Of a stretch of DNA of 49,699 nt, positions 11,301 to 18,294 are shown in pieces; position 1 is the stretch's first letter; the number at the start of each line of letters is the position of its first letter. Source of the DNA: a virus; the IMG/VR virus record IMGVR_UViG_3300025168_000133, positions 1 to 49,699 of that record; one strand, 5' to 3'. The notes below the pieces were generated by a model. The model saw nothing but the letters and a program-made list of their open reading frames with translations, did no database searches and was not told where the DNA came from. The position numbers and the translations under genes were made by a program.

Positions 11301-13971
11301 GATCTTGCATAACGTCTTGAACTTGAGTTTGGTTAGACAAGACTAACTCAGACATTACATCTAGTGTTTCTTCTATATCTTCTTTTATTTGCTTTTCAGT
11401 AGCCGGAGTTATATTACCTTCTCCATCGTCGTACATAGCTACGCCAAAGTCCATAAATGCTATTTGGTGTTTTCCGTCTTTTCGGTTTTGAATAAACGTT
11501 GTTATCTTTTTATTGTAATCTGTATTGTACAAACTTTCTGTTATCGACTGTTCGCTCCCGTCGTATTGTCTATCTAACTCCTGTAGCCAAGCCCAAGCTT
11601 TTTTAGCATTTCCCCTGTCTAACGCCTCTCCTTCTGCTGATGAGTAAGTGATAGTTTTGTCGTAAGGTCTAGTCACCCCCGAAAAATTCCACACGTCTTC
11701 ATAGAAATCTTCAAAATCCATTTTATTTCCATTAGCTTTTTTGTCTGCCCACCACTTAATAGATTTTGACGACATATTACCTCTTCGGTTCGCAAATTCC
11801 GGCGCTATATCTTCCATGTTACCCATTGTCATGATTGGTATTCTTACGTCGTTGGGGTCTAACCCCAGATAACCAGAAAGTTCTTTTGACGCTTCAACAC
11901 CAATATTATTTAAGAATTTCACCACTATTTCCTGATCTGTTATATCTTTTTCTGACTCTTCTCTTTCTAATTTTTCACGATACTCTTTTACTGGATTTAC
12001 AAGCGTTGAATTTTGATATTTTAATCCATTTTTATAGAGAGCGTTCATTTCTTTTTTGGTAACACCTTCCTTACTAGAAAGGTACGATATAACTTCCCAG
12101 CCATGTTTAAATCTTTTAACTTCTTCACCGTTTCTTTTTAACACTAACTGCCTTAGTCCTCCTCCCTTGTATTCTAGCGTTAATCCAGACCCCTCAAAGA
12201 AATTGTTAAAACCTTCGTCAACCAAGTCGTGTACGTCTTGATCAGATACGCCTGATTGATGCCTATTTAAATTATCAAGCATCTTATCAAACGGCATTGG
12301 CTTTTCTCCAGATTTAGTAGATTTTTGCAAAAGAGAATTTAACAACGTTATATTACCTCTTTCGTCTTTTGTTTGAGCGTCTAACTCTTTTAAAATCATT
12401 TCTAAAGATTCTTTAGACCAACTGTCTCCTTGAGCCCATATTACAAAGTCCCCTTTTTTATAAGCTGAACCTGGATTGTCTTCTCCCCAACTAAGAGGAC
12501 CAATTAAAGAAGGCATATATATTTGAACATAATCTCCCGAAGTATAATGAGAGTTATCGACGTTATTTATTACAAGGTTGTATTTTGATAAATTACCACC
12601 TGTTAATATTTCCGTTATTTCACTTGGACTCGTGTCTCCATCGCTTCCTATTGCTTCTAGATTACTTAGCGCTTTTTCTGTATTGTACTTAGTAGTTGTA
12701 GTTATCTTATTTTCCCCTACTTGATCTGGAGTCATAACCATATTGTCATGCATCCATTGCTCTCCGTGTACTTGAAAGTTAGTTTCCATGTCTTCGGAAA
12801 TTCCAAACTGTATAGTTTCAAGAACATCATCTTGAGTAATCCACTCCTCAAATTTATACATAACAGTCGCCTTATCCATCCATCCAATGTTGGGACTGTA
12901 GTATAATCCAGACATGTCTTGAGCAGTTTCCGTGGATCTAACATACGCGGCAAATGATCTTTTGTCCGTTTCTATTTTTAATTCTTTCTTTAAATCTTCT
13001 ATAGAGCCACCGTAACCTCTACCTGTTAATTCTTCGTACTCTTCGTAAATAGGGGCGATTTCTTTTTTTGTCTCATGGTAAGCGTCTAAATCAAGAAAAT
13101 CTTCGTATCTATCGACTATATATCCTATTCTAATCTCTTTTTCCTCCTCACCTAAATCAGAGTTTATTATTTCACCAATTTCGTCAGCGTAAGAACTAAC
13201 GTCAACAGGTTTAATTAAAGAACTACCGTCGGAATCTATTGTTTTTGAATCTTTTTTATGTGTTTTTAACACGATTTGGAAGTGATTTTCTCCACCCTGT
13301 AAACCAAAAGGATCGTCGGTTCCCTCAGCTTTGTCTATAGCTACGTTATGCGCTAAGGCCTCGTCAACGGTTGTTGAGTAATCGTAACCACCATCCGAGT
13401 ACTTAACTATGTAATCTTCTTCCGTTAATGCTATAGTAGGCGTGCTAGGGTTTTGAGAAGATCTTATGTGATCACTCGGTGTTGAACCGAAACCTACATT
13501 TATAGCTCCTTTGTTCTTAATTTTTTCTTTCTCTCTCTTGTCTTCTCTTTCTTTAATAATACCTTGGTAGTAATTTGCTTTATGTTGAGGGTCTATTTTC
13601 ATGTCAGCAAACAGTACCTCATCTAGTAGTCTTATATACGCAGAGTCTAATTGTTCGTCGTTATATTCTCCAGAATCTACAAGTTTTTTGTATTTTTTTT
13701 CCACCTCATCCATACTAGCTTTTTCCCCCGTAAACACTGATACCTCTTCTTCTGTTGGAACACTTATTGTAGATAAGTCTAATTTTGGAGTTTCATCAAC
13801 TTTATCAGTAACTTCTTCTTCGCCAGCTGCAGCGGCATCACCACCGTGTGCGGCTATGTGCTCTTCGGCTCCTATATCCCACGCGTGTCCATTAGGATCG
13901 TAGCTAGGTAGCTTCTTGTTGTCTTCAGCAAGATGGGCCTTATGTTTTAATGGTGATTTAATTTTAATCAT
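2395..13971 (-). CDS. Giant polyvalent-type internal virion protein with zincin-like and HAD-like domains
   Basis: At 3858 residues this is the largest gene in the window. Visible parts in order: an acidic N-terminus beginning MIKIKSPLKHK; a hydrophobic stretch near residues 1061-1094; the peptide DAAVMSSSMN near 1262-1271, shared with two other phage proteins; a zinc-metallopeptidase motif HEMGH at 1807-1811; a HAD-like domain from about 2910 with DFDET (2917-2921), ILTARA and FVDDALPN near 3050; a strong transmembrane segment near 3548-3571; a Lys/Glu-rich helix; and a C-terminal pair of C..C..C..H mini-domains (about 3788-3858). This architecture fits the 'large polyvalent protein' class described for phages and mobile elements, thought to be packaged and delivered with DNA, and its position matches T7 gp16 or crAss-like cargo proteins. 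No lysozyme motif was recognised. Its ATG overlaps the stop of the upstream 291-aa gene by four bases. Confidence 0.85.
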   Translation of the reverse strand: MIKIKSPLKHKAHLAEDNKKLPSYDPNGHAWDIGAEEHIAAHGGDAAAAGEEEVTDKVDETPKLDLSTISVPTEEEVSVFTGEKASMDEVEKKYKKLVDSGEYNDEQLDSAYIRLLDEVLFADMKIDPQHKANYYQGIIKEREDKREKEKIKNKGAINVGFGSTPSDHIRSSQNPSTPTIALTEEDYIVKYSDGGYDYSTTVDEALAHNVAIDKAEGTDDPFGLQGGENHFQIVLKTHKKDSKTIDSDGSSLIKPVDVSSYADEIGEIINSDLGEEEKEIRIGYIVDRYEDFLDLDAYHETKKEIAPIYEEYEELTGRGYGGSIEDLKKELKIETDKRSFAAYVRSTETAQDMSGLYYSPNIGWMDKATVMYKFEEWITQDDVLETIQFGISEDMETNFQVHGEQWMHDNMVMTPDQVGENKITTTTKYNTEKALSNLEAIGSDGDTSPSEITEILTGGNLSKYNLVINNVDNSHYTSGDYVQIYMPSLIGPLSWGEDNPGSAYKKGDFVIWAQGDSWSKESLEMILKELDAQTKDERGNITLLNSLLQKSTKSGEKPMPFDKMLDNLNRHQSGVSDQDVHDLVDEGFNNFFEGSGLTLEYKGGGLRQLVLKRNGEEVKRFKHGWEVISYLSSKEGVTKKEMNALYKNGLKYQNSTLVNPVKEYREKLEREESEKDITDQEIVVKFLNNIGVEASKELSGYLGLDPNDVRIPIMTMGNMEDIAPEFANRRGNMSSKSIKWWADKKANGNKMDFEDFYEDVWNFSGVTRPYDKTITYSSAEGEALDRGNAKKAWAWLQELDRQYDGSEQSITESLYNTDYNKKITTFIQNRKDGKHQIAFMDFGVAMYDDGEGNITPATEKQIKEDIEETLDVMSELVLSNQTQVQDVMQDLADNGWMPGITVNEETGDIKLDQVIWEGEGEEPDNHPPLLDINGDPVIDQKTGEVVTLVDHLYDAISVYHDTREEISAEIERIGNQQIEMMGNELTLDAIQSQEFFSTDYWENFWRRAGRGSDNVLLTIPALLGNESAIDQLQINNKAAQREKSYEWGEGNNWGAFGMVWADQGANMIYFVSTLGVGSAVGFGTKTTMAIASGGIALQSMGGKDVQLKTLYENAEDALLKLDALNEEYDKGFVTDETYLLNKQNIDDIVRAADISAAQHFFSVLQTGLVEGTFTYGFGLLGAGRLNTARNLQKVFANSKSGLQGTMSYNPYIATRDVITGTVRGTVGEIAEESSIYLTTEFIDSYLFDRKGDYSQLSKVMIDAAVMSSSMNSMSLTANAVINHNMKKETRDEFNAIFQQINDIKGKLDNDGNPTPGSIMDIDLQIKKAVGNPQEVARLEELRKVLNDEVMQLEKKNFINWQNFHVQVLGMNEADQKTIFENEKALNKYYVEAGVTSKTAADETHVEKMLQLYKARLNKKKKGSGDAWYNKYHEIKKSNEELKDNFDMETAAKAIYGPNYKDNGGRKEIQNRIKNDKTKKGKKRAEEYDRADEQNKLRLELEYIQQSFLENATSEMKDNDKIVDAVETNTGDAYYEVDGNVYETKKDFIDAVKKAKEGEGEVVIKVENDDQASILSDNIMSQNSNNDVTVEDNNYNSDGAKVISTEEEIETLEREATEEATGEKIEGEVDPSKRKVTILNDKRHQTEEQWENKHKNTKNYKYKRHQRDRKQKEIYDYLARTHYAGGKKGLQTFQEGKINSKNIAEEVKKSTGKDLVFDEVGSVDGLLNKINELAALPDGDPNRINSDQQTRLREQVENNRKQIEKNSNGFILGNTFFVINEKQAKIRMGEDLDATGEGSFLQGAAWMHEMGHYLDNVTKTIEEISQKGIYLHEFLSKDKNKRAQILNEAVESDLRRMSDGEGFYLKNGETIANIINERKKTTTSKKRLDRIDQILDEYIREVTTKISHSKFAKLRQDVTERGRSTFPRFRKDDYTVKNAREAAFEVVSFLEDFKKGRISESYRVQVAAAKNKKGLAGDVRSDMQQSVTKGGETIEQSINNLVRNTDGSLMTKEEYDALLDKGVQTKRRRDKKTGDWVITKQPHPANLLTSDPNLPGNDWLNGSIRNLGTRMEGSNVIFVKGQKDPMSDFMQAVKDKLTTAITNYNPETKYQGAAEGDLSGWLAQTIIYKKPGVIDDFRKLQETRAAAEQGGDYKGDGTLDVETVEGTVVFAKKLGFTEDVIGQDENGNDITRNVFDSIVEEKIMEIIALDPKTYKDTKSLIKAKDAVLVEILNLVAEEFGVKPSKLIDDASLTTGERTSMQLKINSIGARSMLNMMPEGFNSLGDANGVQPVFLDGKKGKAINSETGETNLIYTAQEGRVKTVKQRIGNKIVFGTEKKKGGGKGLKIQKKNFVDNINEADYLDMLGITPVGVERRFRTEDRIVDGPLRASVMQVAMIIANQSITKIAGEKGLVGLQSMKDGKGDLMLSSIIDASGQDAIQNMYWDGRNEFHGQLGLDGVILDVNNPVVLKQQITTAFEKTWPNEKAWIGDDKVDYKGKLINWYSKILREKYIKYTDKSVVIEGQDTNSFLDFLMAEDAKRDDVSGTVAKIMEVESITPWIEDETNREDQRKFNRTTVVPYIEKIKKRYPKLDEEQIKEKVFQDFYSFRGFLNSGFNKGKNGKYRGSQSIFKNNDFYTENLLNQIYPNIDKVIKIRGKNLVKITFKNSNETKTIEILQEHAQKVTKEMIATTNKDGNIDSPMSEVERDSRKQLSDEALRFTDDIFEISAKLAKDESNNFTKMNFAALAAQMNSHPTTPLRMGAVFTWAALDPFTTALNVDGKRTFEFEHGMPARIVNSMFIMKHWFGQDISLKDIKKVYEVGALHVDFNENVSRLFGTRMNFNYQIGDSALKRWYSQWTKTGASHALYNVFTGEVVGQQQADNWKKIDASNKARTASNAIQNSRVINHNTPSRGASVFDFDETVGISDNYVIATKEGETKRISSEEWPFVGERMVNEGWKMDFTDFNRVTDGRPGPLMDKLKNRIKKFGPENNYILTARASESETSIHNWLKEQGINIPLKNITGLGNSTGEAKAMWIAGKYSEGYNDMYFVDDALPNVRAVKNMMEQLDIKGSSVQAKINFSSTLDTKFNDILESTTGIESQKRFSEAQAKLRGNKGRYKGLVPASAQDFLGLLYNFIGKGKKGDADMVFFKEALIDPFARAINELNASRQSAANDYKNLTKQFPKVKKRLNKKAGETGFTNDQAVRVYLWNKAGFDVPGLSKRDLDALDSYVKNDSELQAFADNLGLISKKQEGYSKPGEYWLVENIASDLMSDGAIGDARAEFLAEWKQNVDQIFSPENLNKIESIYGSKFREALVDILTRMETGRNRSVGSNRLMNNYMNWVNNSVGAIMFFNIRSAVLQTISATNYINWTDNNPLKAAAAFANQKQFWSDFVTLFNSDYLKQRRSGNRRGVNEADLSAAVKGVGPAEQAKAVIRYLLKIGFLPTQIADSFAIASGGAAFYRNRVKTYVKQGMSKTEAETKAFLDFQERTEVSQQSARPDMISQQQANPLGRLILAFQNTPMQYGRIMNKAFRDIANGRGDTKTHMSKIIYYGGIQAVIFGALQAAIFASLGDDEEEEFDKKKERILNGMIDSWLSTFGYGGKAVSTMKRSLEEYLEQKDKGYNADHAYTIISLLSFSPPISSKLRKIYSSIQTEKFNEGVFTKRGFTLDNPLWSAIGNTVEGITNIPLGRISQKLLNIDNATDSSNEWWERVALVMGWNTWDLGIKDKDIQAVKEEIKEEKKIETKKKREIKKEEKKKEKEEEEKKVIEDNIEKQKKEKKDGKKDIMCAAVSKSGKRCKTVIEKGSVYCTIHVKVEQNKSGKNTQCKKMKQVSKKKTERCGMMTNSKSGYCYYHD

Positions 13972-14843
13972 ATATTCATGTCTGCGCTTTTGCTTTTCAT
14001 ATCCGCTATTATTTGGTGTGCGGATGATGATTTTTCGGGTAATTTTTCGTTAGTTTCTTCATTCACCTCTTCTTCCGTAGATAACATTCCAAAAGCTTTT
14101 TTAATTCTATCAGAATAATGTTTATGTAATCTAGTATCAAACTCTGGATTAAAAGATTCTGGGTGTAACATTTCGTCTGGTATTTCTCCAGAAGCAAGCG
14201 CTTGTTCGTTTTCCTGAAGGTAATCTTGTAAAAAGAATCTTCCACCAACCTTGTCGGTGGTAAACGATTTCCAAGCGTCGTTGTTTGTCAGTAAGTTATC
14301 TATAGCCCAATCAACGTCGAAGTCTAATTTGTTGCCCATTGTGTTAGATTGCTTAACCGCATCTTGCTGCATTTTCATAAAATCAGTTTCCTCCGTTCCT
14401 TTAACAACCCAATCTTGCGTTATGTCTTCTATTTTTTTAACTACCTCGGCTCCGTCTGGAGACACAACACTTAACACTGGTCGTAAATCATCACCAAACT
14501 GGATCGTACCTTTTTCTAAAAAGAACGGAATATCAAACTCTCGTAAGTTAGTCCAATTAGAAAACGTGTTTTTACCTCCAGTACCTCCACCGTAAGTTAC
14601 TGCAAATTCTTTTTTTATTTCTTTTAAATTATCTAAATCTTTAGCTATTTGCTTTATAACTCCAGAAAAACTACTAGCCGTCTGTTTGTCTCCAGCCTTC
14701 ATAGCCTCGTCGTATTTTGCCACCAAACTTGACACCATATAGTTTATGGCTTGTTGGTTGTCTTTTCCATGTATTTCAGATGACCTAGCGTCATCACCAT
14801 AAGGCATGTTTTCAAAATATTTTCTTGCTTCTTTATCTGACAT
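13968..14843 (-). CDS. Putative internal virion protein (T7 gp15 position)
   Basis: This 291-residue acidic, mostly helical protein has no recognised domain. It has no signal peptide or transmembrane segment. It lies between a 227-aa Gln/Ala-rich protein and the giant protein, the position of gp15 between gp14 and gp16 in T7-like phages, and its last four bases overlap the start of the giant gene, so the two are translationally coupled. The C-terminus (KSSSAHQIIADMKSKSADMNI region) is polar. A role as an ejected or cargo protein is inferred from position only. Confidence 0.7.
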   Translation of the reverse strand: MSDKEARKYFENMPYGDDARSSEIHGKDNQQAINYMVSSLVAKYDEAMKAGDKQTASSFSGVIKQIAKDLDNLKEIKKEFAVTYGGGTGGKNTFSNWTNLREFDIPFFLEKGTIQFGDDLRPVLSVVSPDGAEVVKKIEDITQDWVVKGTEETDFMKMQQDAVKQSNTMGNKLDFDVDWAIDNLLTNNDAWKSFTTDKVGGRFFLQDYLQENEQALASGEIPDEMLHPESFNPEFDTRLHKHYSDRIKKAFGMLSTEEEVNEETNEKLPEKSSSAHQIIADMKSKSADMNI

Positions 14844-14856
14844 ATTTTATAGTTTA

Positions 14857-15540
14857 TTATTTCGCATCTTTTTGACCTAATCCTCTTTCTGCTAGCCCCG
14901 AAAGCCAATCGCTACCCATGCCAACCCCAGCCTTTAAAGACCCTGTGGCAAAAGCATCTATCTGCGAGTTCATTTCGTCAATTTTTTGATTAGCAGCGTT
15001 TTGTCTTTGCCCTGCGTAATCTAACATTTTTGCTTGTTTATCCATATCGTACTGCTCTACCATTCGATCTCCTTCTCTTTCTAACATATCTCTTTTTTGC
15101 TCTCCCTTAGCTTTTAACTCTTGTAATCTTCCAGATTCAGCAACCATTCTTTGTTGGTTAGCTTGTTCTTGAGCCCCAATACTTAAAGAAGCTTGTTGCG
15201 CTTGTTTAACTCCTTGATTAGCCAATACCTGCGCTAATCCAGCTACACCACTTCCTCCAGCGGCTCCTTGCATACTGGTCATTATATTAGCCATAGATTG
15301 TTGTGATTGTTCTTTTTCAAACTCAGCTTGCTTTAAGTTTACAGTTTGATCTTCGTAAACATTTTCTAAACTTTCGTAAGGATTTTTTACACCAGCGTAG
15401 GGATTTTTCATTTTAGTATCCTCGTAATCATCCATGTGTCTTCCAAAATCTTCTTGTGCAGCTCTTTGTTCTTTTCTAAGCGCAGCTCCTCCAAACACAG
15501 CGGTAATAAATTTTGCTGGTGTTGCTTTTTTATATGCCAT
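14857..15540 (-). CDS. Internal virion protein, Gln/Ala-rich (T7 gp14-like)
   Basis: The product is 227 residues. A basic N-terminus (MAYKKATPAKFITAVFGG) is followed by a long Gln, Ala and Glu-rich helical region with a Gly/Ala stretch (QGAAGGSGVAGLAQVLANQ, about residues 92-110) and a final Gly-rich amphipathic segment. This composition and length are typical of the small internal virion protein of podoviruses (gp14-like), which inserts into the host envelope during DNA ejection. It is the first of three adjacent genes (227, 291 and 3858 aa) that mirror the gp14-gp15-gp16 set. Assignment is by composition and order, not by a diagnostic motif. Confidence 0.65.
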   Translation of the reverse strand: MAYKKATPAKFITAVFGGAALRKEQRAAQEDFGRHMDDYEDTKMKNPYAGVKNPYESLENVYEDQTVNLKQAEFEKEQSQQSMANIMTSMQGAAGGSGVAGLAQVLANQGVKQAQQASLSIGAQEQANQQRMVAESGRLQELKAKGEQKRDMLEREGDRMVEQYDMDKQAKMLDYAGQRQNAANQKIDEMNSQIDAFATGSLKAGVGMGSDWLSGLAERGLGQKDAK

Positions 15541-15579
15541 AATATTATTTGTTTTATCTATAATTACACTTTTTACTTA

Positions 15580-15972
15580 TTATTTACTACTAGGGGTTAT
15601 CTCAGAAGATAAACAATATATTTCTGCTTTTTCCCTTGAGTTGTTACTAATTTTTACCTCCGCAAAATATCCAACCAATCCAGACATGTTTGCCGAACAG
15701 TCCTTATTAAACATAATGAAATCATTAACGCTAGGAACTGCACCTCCAGGATCAACGTCATCAACCTGCATACTAAACATCGGTGGATTCCAATTTTGAG
15801 AAGAGATACTAACCCCATTGGCATTAAATATATCTACAACTGGACCTACAAAAATAGGAGCGTTAAGTTGTTGATCAAACCCACCTAAGGGAGCGGGTGT
15901 TTGAAAGTAAATCATGTCACCTATTTGTAAAGAATCATTATCCACGTTGTTTATAAATTGTAATGTTATCAT
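15580..15972 (-). CDS. Small beta-rich virion protein (marine phage type)
   Basis: This protein of 130 residues is predicted beta-rich, with no signal peptide. It ends with the pattern GLVGYFAEVKISNNSREKAE followed by a short polar tail, which resembles a type of small structural protein I know from marine tailed phages. The exact role is unknown; decoration or tail-fibre accessory are both possible. It lies in the tail gene cluster, separated by 10 bases from the 425-aa protein upstream. Confidence 0.6.
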   Translation of the reverse strand: MITLQFINNVDNDSLQIGDMIYFQTPAPLGGFDQQLNAPIFVGPVVDIFNANGVSISSQNWNPPMFSMQVDDVDPGGAVPSVNDFIMFNKDCSANMSGLVGYFAEVKISNNSREKAEIYCLSSEITPSSK

Positions 15973-15982
15973 ATTTTATTTT

Positions 15983-17260
15983 TTAAGAAGCTGCTCCTGC
16001 TGTTAAAAATTTGCTAGTATCTATGTGTATAGTTTGGTCAGTGGTTGGATATTTAGTAATAGATATATCTCCAGTTAAAAAAATTAAATTACTAAAATTA
16101 TCAATATATATTATATCGCCAACAAATCCACCTGCGGCAAACTCAGCGTTTGTTATAGTTATAGCACCGGCTGTTGTACTTCCACTAACAGCGGATATTT
16201 TAGAAGCTGATAATGACGTGGAGTTGTTGATAAACCTACATCTAGCTATAGCTCCCGCGCCTATACCAGTCGTTCCGTTTACGTCTGCCTCTACCCCAGA
16301 GCTTATATTTGTTCTTAATGTTGTTGATAATTGTCCTAATCTTACCGTTGAATTAGCTAACGTTAAATTAATATTTATCGCGCTTGATATTAAATCTATT
16401 CCGTAGGCTCTAAACAAAATAACATGGTCGTTACTCCAAGTTTCGTTCCCGTCTAAAGTTACTGTTTTTGTAGTAGTGTTTATAGCTGTTATAGCCCTTA
16501 AGGCAGTTTGAAAAACGCTGTTAACATAAGCAACTTGCATGCCGATACGTAAACCGTCGACGCTATCTAGTATTAAAGCTGTAGAGTCTGTGCCCGCTCC
16601 GTTAGCTACGTAGTTTCCGGTTTGCCAGTATAAAGCATTACTATTCCAAGTTCCTTTAACGCTCACACTCCCTGTCTCTGTAATATAAACACCATGATCA
16701 GATGCACTAGATGGAACTGTTAATTGCGTGTCTTTAAAACTAACGGTTGGCGCCCCGCCCTGCGCGTAACTTCCTGTTGAAAAACCAGAAGAAGAACCCA
16801 TAGACGTAGCGGAAACAGTAGAAATAGAAGTGTCTGTTGAAAAAGTAACAACAGCATTAGTTCCCGCTTGCTCTATTTCTTGCGTGTGTCTAAGTTTGTT
16901 TTGCCCAAAACTTAGCAGTGTGTTAAAGTGTGGTTCTGGCCAAACGTAAATAGTGTAAGTGTCTCCACTTGACGCCGCTGGAAAAATAATACTAGTGTTT
17001 CCTGGACTTAAATTTGCTAATCTACTTTGAGAACCGTATGTAGCAGAAAAAGTATTTGTCGAAAAATCATAAAATTGACCATTTGAAGATCTAGAAACTT
17101 GCAAACTAAATACAGCTTCCTTGTCACCTCTAACCGTTAAAACTCTAGAATTAGATGTGCTTCTCGTTTTAGACGTGTCTATATACACGCTTGTAATCAA
17201 GTTAGTCTTAGAGGTTGCGCCAACAATTGCGTTTGTAATTATGTTGTTATTATAACTCAT
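15983..17260 (-). CDS. Beta-rich tail or fibre-like virion protein
   Basis: The 425-residue product is rich in Ser, Thr, Asn and Gly with alternating hydrophobic residues, the composition of phage fibre or spike proteins. The region around residues 95-130 contains TYTIYVWPEPHFNTLLSFGQ, followed by repeated short beta motifs (TLANSTVRLGQLSTTLR, AITITNAEFAAGGFVGDIIY). It has few charged residues and no transmembrane segment. It sits between the DDGSC-repeat virion protein and the small beta-rich protein, in the tail region. A fibre, spike or head-decoration role is inferred. Confidence 0.6.
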   Translation of the reverse strand: MSYNNNIITNAIVGATSKTNLITSVYIDTSKTRSTSNSRVLTVRGDKEAVFSLQVSRSSNGQFYDFSTNTFSATYGSQSRLANLSPGNTSIIFPAASSGDTYTIYVWPEPHFNTLLSFGQNKLRHTQEIEQAGTNAVVTFSTDTSISTVSATSMGSSSGFSTGSYAQGGAPTVSFKDTQLTVPSSASDHGVYITETGSVSVKGTWNSNALYWQTGNYVANGAGTDSTALILDSVDGLRIGMQVAYVNSVFQTALRAITAINTTTKTVTLDGNETWSNDHVILFRAYGIDLISSAININLTLANSTVRLGQLSTTLRTNISSGVEADVNGTTGIGAGAIARCRFINNSTSLSASKISAVSGSTTAGAITITNAEFAAGGFVGDIIYIDNFSNLIFLTGDISITKYPTTDQTIHIDTSKFLTAGAAS

Positions 17261-17300
17261 ATTTGTTTGTTTTATATTGGGTGTTTATTGTTTAAATTGT

Positions 17301-18266
17301 TTATACAAAATTCGAACAAATTGCGCAAGTTTGATGTATCGTCCAACTAAAACTATTTATACTTGGTTTATGATACAACATCTTTGAACCATTTCCCGGG
17401 TTAGATCCAATCCCCATATATTTATAACAAGCTTCTTGATTGGTGAAATGAGATGGACCACTTATATTTCCATTAGTTACATCTAGCGACAATACGTCAC
17501 CTATAGAAAGTGTTCCGATGTTATTGTTAATAAAATCAAAGTGCTCATGACTAGCGTCACAAGTAAAACGATGCGTTGTGCCGCCAGTTCCTGAAGGACC
17601 ATAGTTACCAAAAGACATCGAAAATCCATCGCTACACCTTTCGAATAAATGATAATTTTGATGACAATTAATGGGTGGAGGTGGAGTTATACAATTAGAT
17701 TGACAAGCAACTAATGATGCGTATGTTCCATTACCTGTTCCTGGATCAACACAATTACCCTGACCATCACAATCCCACGATGGGGTTGCTACAACGCCAC
17801 AAGCGGTGTTACAAGCGCTTAAAGACGCGTAAGCTCCGTTACCAGTTCCTGGATCTATACATGCATTATTGATACAATCATAGGTAGCTAAGGGATAAAC
17901 ACAAGACCCATCATCAATATTTGCACTAGCATAGTAGTTTATAGCAGTAGGATCCAGACATCCATAAATAATTGGCACACAACTTCCGTCATCACAAGTA
18001 GCTAATGGATCATAGTTAAATGCAGTTAACTCACAACAACCTGGAACAGAATCGTTACTACCAGTAGTTCCACACGTTAAACATGTGTTACCACCAGTGT
18101 ACAAACAGCTCCCATCATCACACGTTGCAAGTGGATTAAAATTTGTCGCTGTAGGATCGCAACAGCCAGGTGTTAGACCTCCAATACAACTTCCGTCGTC
18201 TATAGTTGCGAGTGGGTTGTAATTTGTTGCTGTTGGATTTGTACAGCCCGATATTGCTAATGCCAT
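17301..18266 (-). CDS. DDGSC-repeat tail-tip or adhesin protein
   Basis: This protein of 321 residues has three modules. Residues about 7-125 hold four repeats of the type GCTNPTATNYNPLATIDDGSC split by short linkers. Residues about 128-195 hold two other Cys repeats with DPGTGNGxYASLxAC. The last about 120 residues form a domain with HFDFINNNIGTLSIGDVLS and ACYKYMGIG, ending in CAICSNF. This last domain is clearly homologous to the C-terminus of the neighbouring 2262-aa tail protein (HFNYITNNVGTLNVGDVLS, CYEYMGLG, CPACDNF). There is no signal peptide, unlike the secreted protein at the left edge. The gene is probably a stand-alone copy of the receptor-facing module of the tail. Receptor binding is inferred from position and from the surface-type repeats. 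Confidence 0.7.
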   Translation of the reverse strand: MALAISGCTNPTATNYNPLATIDDGSCIGGLTPGCCDPTATNFNPLATCDDGSCLYTGGNTCLTCGTTGSNDSVPGCCELTAFNYDPLATCDDGSCVPIIYGCLDPTAINYYASANIDDGSCVYPLATYDCINNACIDPGTGNGAYASLSACNTACGVVATPSWDCDGQGNCVDPGTGNGTYASLVACQSNCITPPPPINCHQNYHLFERCSDGFSMSFGNYGPSGTGGTTHRFTCDASHEHFDFINNNIGTLSIGDVLSLDVTNGNISGPSHFTNQEACYKYMGIGSNPGNGSKMLYHKPSINSFSWTIHQTCAICSNFV

Positions 18267-18294
18267 TTATTTTATTTTATATTTATATTTTTTA

